Under the pieces are notes generated by a model that made no database searches, was not told the DNA's origin, and worked only from the letters and a program-made list of their open reading frames with translations. Shown piece by piece: positions 62,928 to 64,000 of a DNA stretch of 64,000 bases. The stretch covers positions 62,001-126,000 of the forward strand of contig JARKUF010000027.1 in assembly GCA_029974015.1 (NCBI GenBank). The letters run 5' to 3'. This DNA is from Spirochaetota bacterium (GTDB lineage: Bacteria > Spirochaetota > UBA4802 > JAGODF01). Position 1 is the first letter of the stretch. Each line of letters starts with the position of its first letter. Both the position numbers and the translations under genes were made by a program.

Positions 62928-64000
62928 TCAGGCAAGGAGGACCCGATGGAGCACCCTGCCCAGCTCATCTATCCTGTACGGCTTGGCGATCACATCGCGG
63001 AATCCGTGTTCGTTGTAGCGTATCACCGTCGGATCATTGATATAGCCGCTGGAGAGGACGGCGCGCACATCGGGGTCCCGGTCCAGTATGGCCGCAAGGG
63101 CGTCCTTCCCGCCCATACCGCCGGGCACCGTGAGGTCGAGTATTACGGCGGAGAAGGGGGAGCCGGCGTCCCGTGCCGCAAAGTATTTTTCCACGGCCTC
63201 GCCGCCGTCCCGGGCCGTCTGCATTTCGTATCCCAGGTACCTGAGGAACTTTTCCACGATCACCAGTATCCCCTCGTCATCGTCCATAACCAGGACTCTG
63301 CCGCCCTCCACGGCCCTGCCGGAGGGCCCCCGCACCTCTCCGGGTACCGCTTCTTTCGACGCAGGAATATAGACGTTGAATGTGGTACCAACACCGGGGC
63401 TGGAGGAGGCTTCGATGAAGCCCCCATGCCTGTGTATAATGGAGTAGCCTATTGCCAGCCCCAGGCCGCTCGCCATCTCCCTGGTGGTGAAGTAGGGATC
63501 GAATATCCTTGCCATGTCCTCCTCGGGAATGCCATGGCCAGTGTCGGTAAACGATATCTTCACATACTCTCCCCCTGCCTGCGGGAAGGAATCGCCGGGG
63601 TGGAGTGTCTCGTTAGAAGCCCGGATGTCCAGGGAGCCTCCTTCCGGCATCGCCTGGATCGCATTGATCACCAGGCCCTGGAACACCTGGGTAATCTTGG
63701 CTTCATCGATTTCTACGGGGCTGATGTCTTCGGAGATGTGGAAATTCGGCCTGATGGAGGAACCGCTCACGGAAAACGTCACGGCGTTTCTCAGCATGTC
63801 TCCAATTAGCATGGTCCTCTTCACGGGGGCGTCGGTCCTCGAGAAGGAGAGAAACTGCCTTGTGAGGTCCTTCGCCCTGCCCACGGCCTCCTCCGCCGCT
63901 TTCAGGTTGTTCATCACCAGGGACTTGTCCTCGGGATTCAGCATGCTGAGTGTAATGTTGCCCATCACCACGGTGAGGATATTGTTGAAGTCGTGGGCGA
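62928..64000 (-). CDS. Hybrid histidine kinase/receiver (5' part cut by the window)
   Basis: The frame continues past the right edge, and the last visible bases encode AHDFNNILTVVMGN, the H-box of a kinase of the same subtype as the one at 39873. Visible parts are FQGLVINAIQAMPEGGSL, FTDTGHGIPEED and SGLGLAIGYSIIHRHGG of the ATPase domain, then a receiver (VLVMDDDEGIL, phospho-Asp in SAVILDLTVPGGMGG, IAKPYRIDEL). The sensor part is out of view. It lies upstream of the psd promoter on the same strand, with no overlap. Signal and output unknown. Confidence 0.9.
   Translation of the reverse strand, partial: AHDFNNILTVVMGNITLSMLNPEDKSLVMNNLKAAEEAVGRAKDLTRQFLSFSRTDAPVKRTMLIGDMLRNAVTFSVSGSSIRPNFHISEDISPVEIDEAKITQVFQGLVINAIQAMPEGGSLDIRASNETLHPGDSFPQAGGEYVKISFTDTGHGIPEEDMARIFDPYFTTREMASGLGLAIGYSIIHRHGGFIEASSSPGVGTTFNVYIPASKEAVPGEVRGPSGRAVEGGRVLVMDDDEGILVIVEKFLRYLGYEMQTARDGGEAVEKYFAARDAGSPFSAVILDLTVPGGMGGKDALAAILDRDPDVRAVLSSGYINDPTVIRYNEHGFRDVIAKPYRIDELGRVLHRVLLA

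Noticed and set aside
1-64000. CRISPR array, tRNA or rRNA genes, prophage or transposase
   Set aside because: No regularly spaced direct repeats, no tRNA T-loop consensus in intergenic gaps, and no integrase, capsid or transposase frames were seen in the translated ORFs.

Overview
The window is a GC-rich bacterial chromosome segment that most likely comes from a member of the Spirochaetota. The best evidence is a secreted FlaA-type flagellar sheath protein (26464-27108), a family essentially confined to spirochaetes. A phosphofructokinase of the spirochaete/protist ATP-using type agrees with this. No rRNA, tRNA, CRISPR array, transposase or integrase gene is visible. Most of the content is ordinary chromosomal housekeeping and signalling, densely packed, with many 1-15 bp overlaps between neighbours.

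Layout. 1-974: end of a PP-loop tRNA-thiolation-type enzyme. 1.1-4.2 kb: c-di-GMP signalling (REC-PAS-GGDEF, a lone cNMP-binding protein, GGDEF-PilZ). 4.3-8.4 kb: two overlapping RNA methyltransferases, a small multihaem cytochrome and a zinc-dependent phospholipase C-like protein. 8.4-14 kb: a secreted HExxH protein, dnaE and a zinc-ribbon methyltransferase. 14.05-16.1 kb: an AT-rich Wzx-type flippase gene between two copies of a dispersed repeat. 16.1-20.4 kb: rubredoxin-like membrane protein, panC, a lipoprotein, a TPR protein and an SRAP protein. 20.4-24.9 kb: PAS/HD-GYP protein with a structured leader, a secreted protein and a pseudo-receiver/ATPase protein. 24.9-39.7 kb: Na+/solute symporter, flaA, an SH3b protein, apgM, a SAM hydrolase, moaDE, a Lys/Ala-rich DNA-binding-like protein, FapA/CBS, penicillin acylase, a lipase and a PlsB-like acyltransferase. 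39.8-47.1 kb: hybrid kinase, GTP-type PEPCK, a metallo-beta-lactamase-fold hydrolase and an aminotransferase. 47.1-53.3 kb: a seven-gene minus-strand operon (coiled-coil protein, SPFH-zinc-ribbon, two DUF4178 proteins, small secreted protein, DUF350, membrane spermidine synthase) that resembles known envelope-stress/polyamine neighbourhoods. 53.6-60.4 kb: second RlmD-like methyltransferase, M29 aminopeptidase, an AsnRS-like paralogue followed by asnS, and pfk. 60.5-64 kb: cytidylate-kinase-like protein, psd and the end of another hybrid kinase.

The most unusual signal is a family of at least eight composite palindromic repeats (R1-R8), all intergenic. Each carries part or all of an A/T-centred palindrome, a conserved linker, a GC-rich hairpin with a TTCG-type loop, and a tail like TGACTGCCCTCAA. 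In four cases (R1, R4, R7, R8) a recognisable sigma70-like promoter ends within about 20 bp of the repeat, so the repeat would form the 5' leader of the next gene. Several ORF-track N-terminal extensions are translations of these repeats, and I moved those starts downstream.

Limits: all calls come from reading the sequence and remembering protein families; no search, alignment or folding program was run. Family names for housekeeping genes are secure, while operon functions, promoters and RNA structures are inferences.
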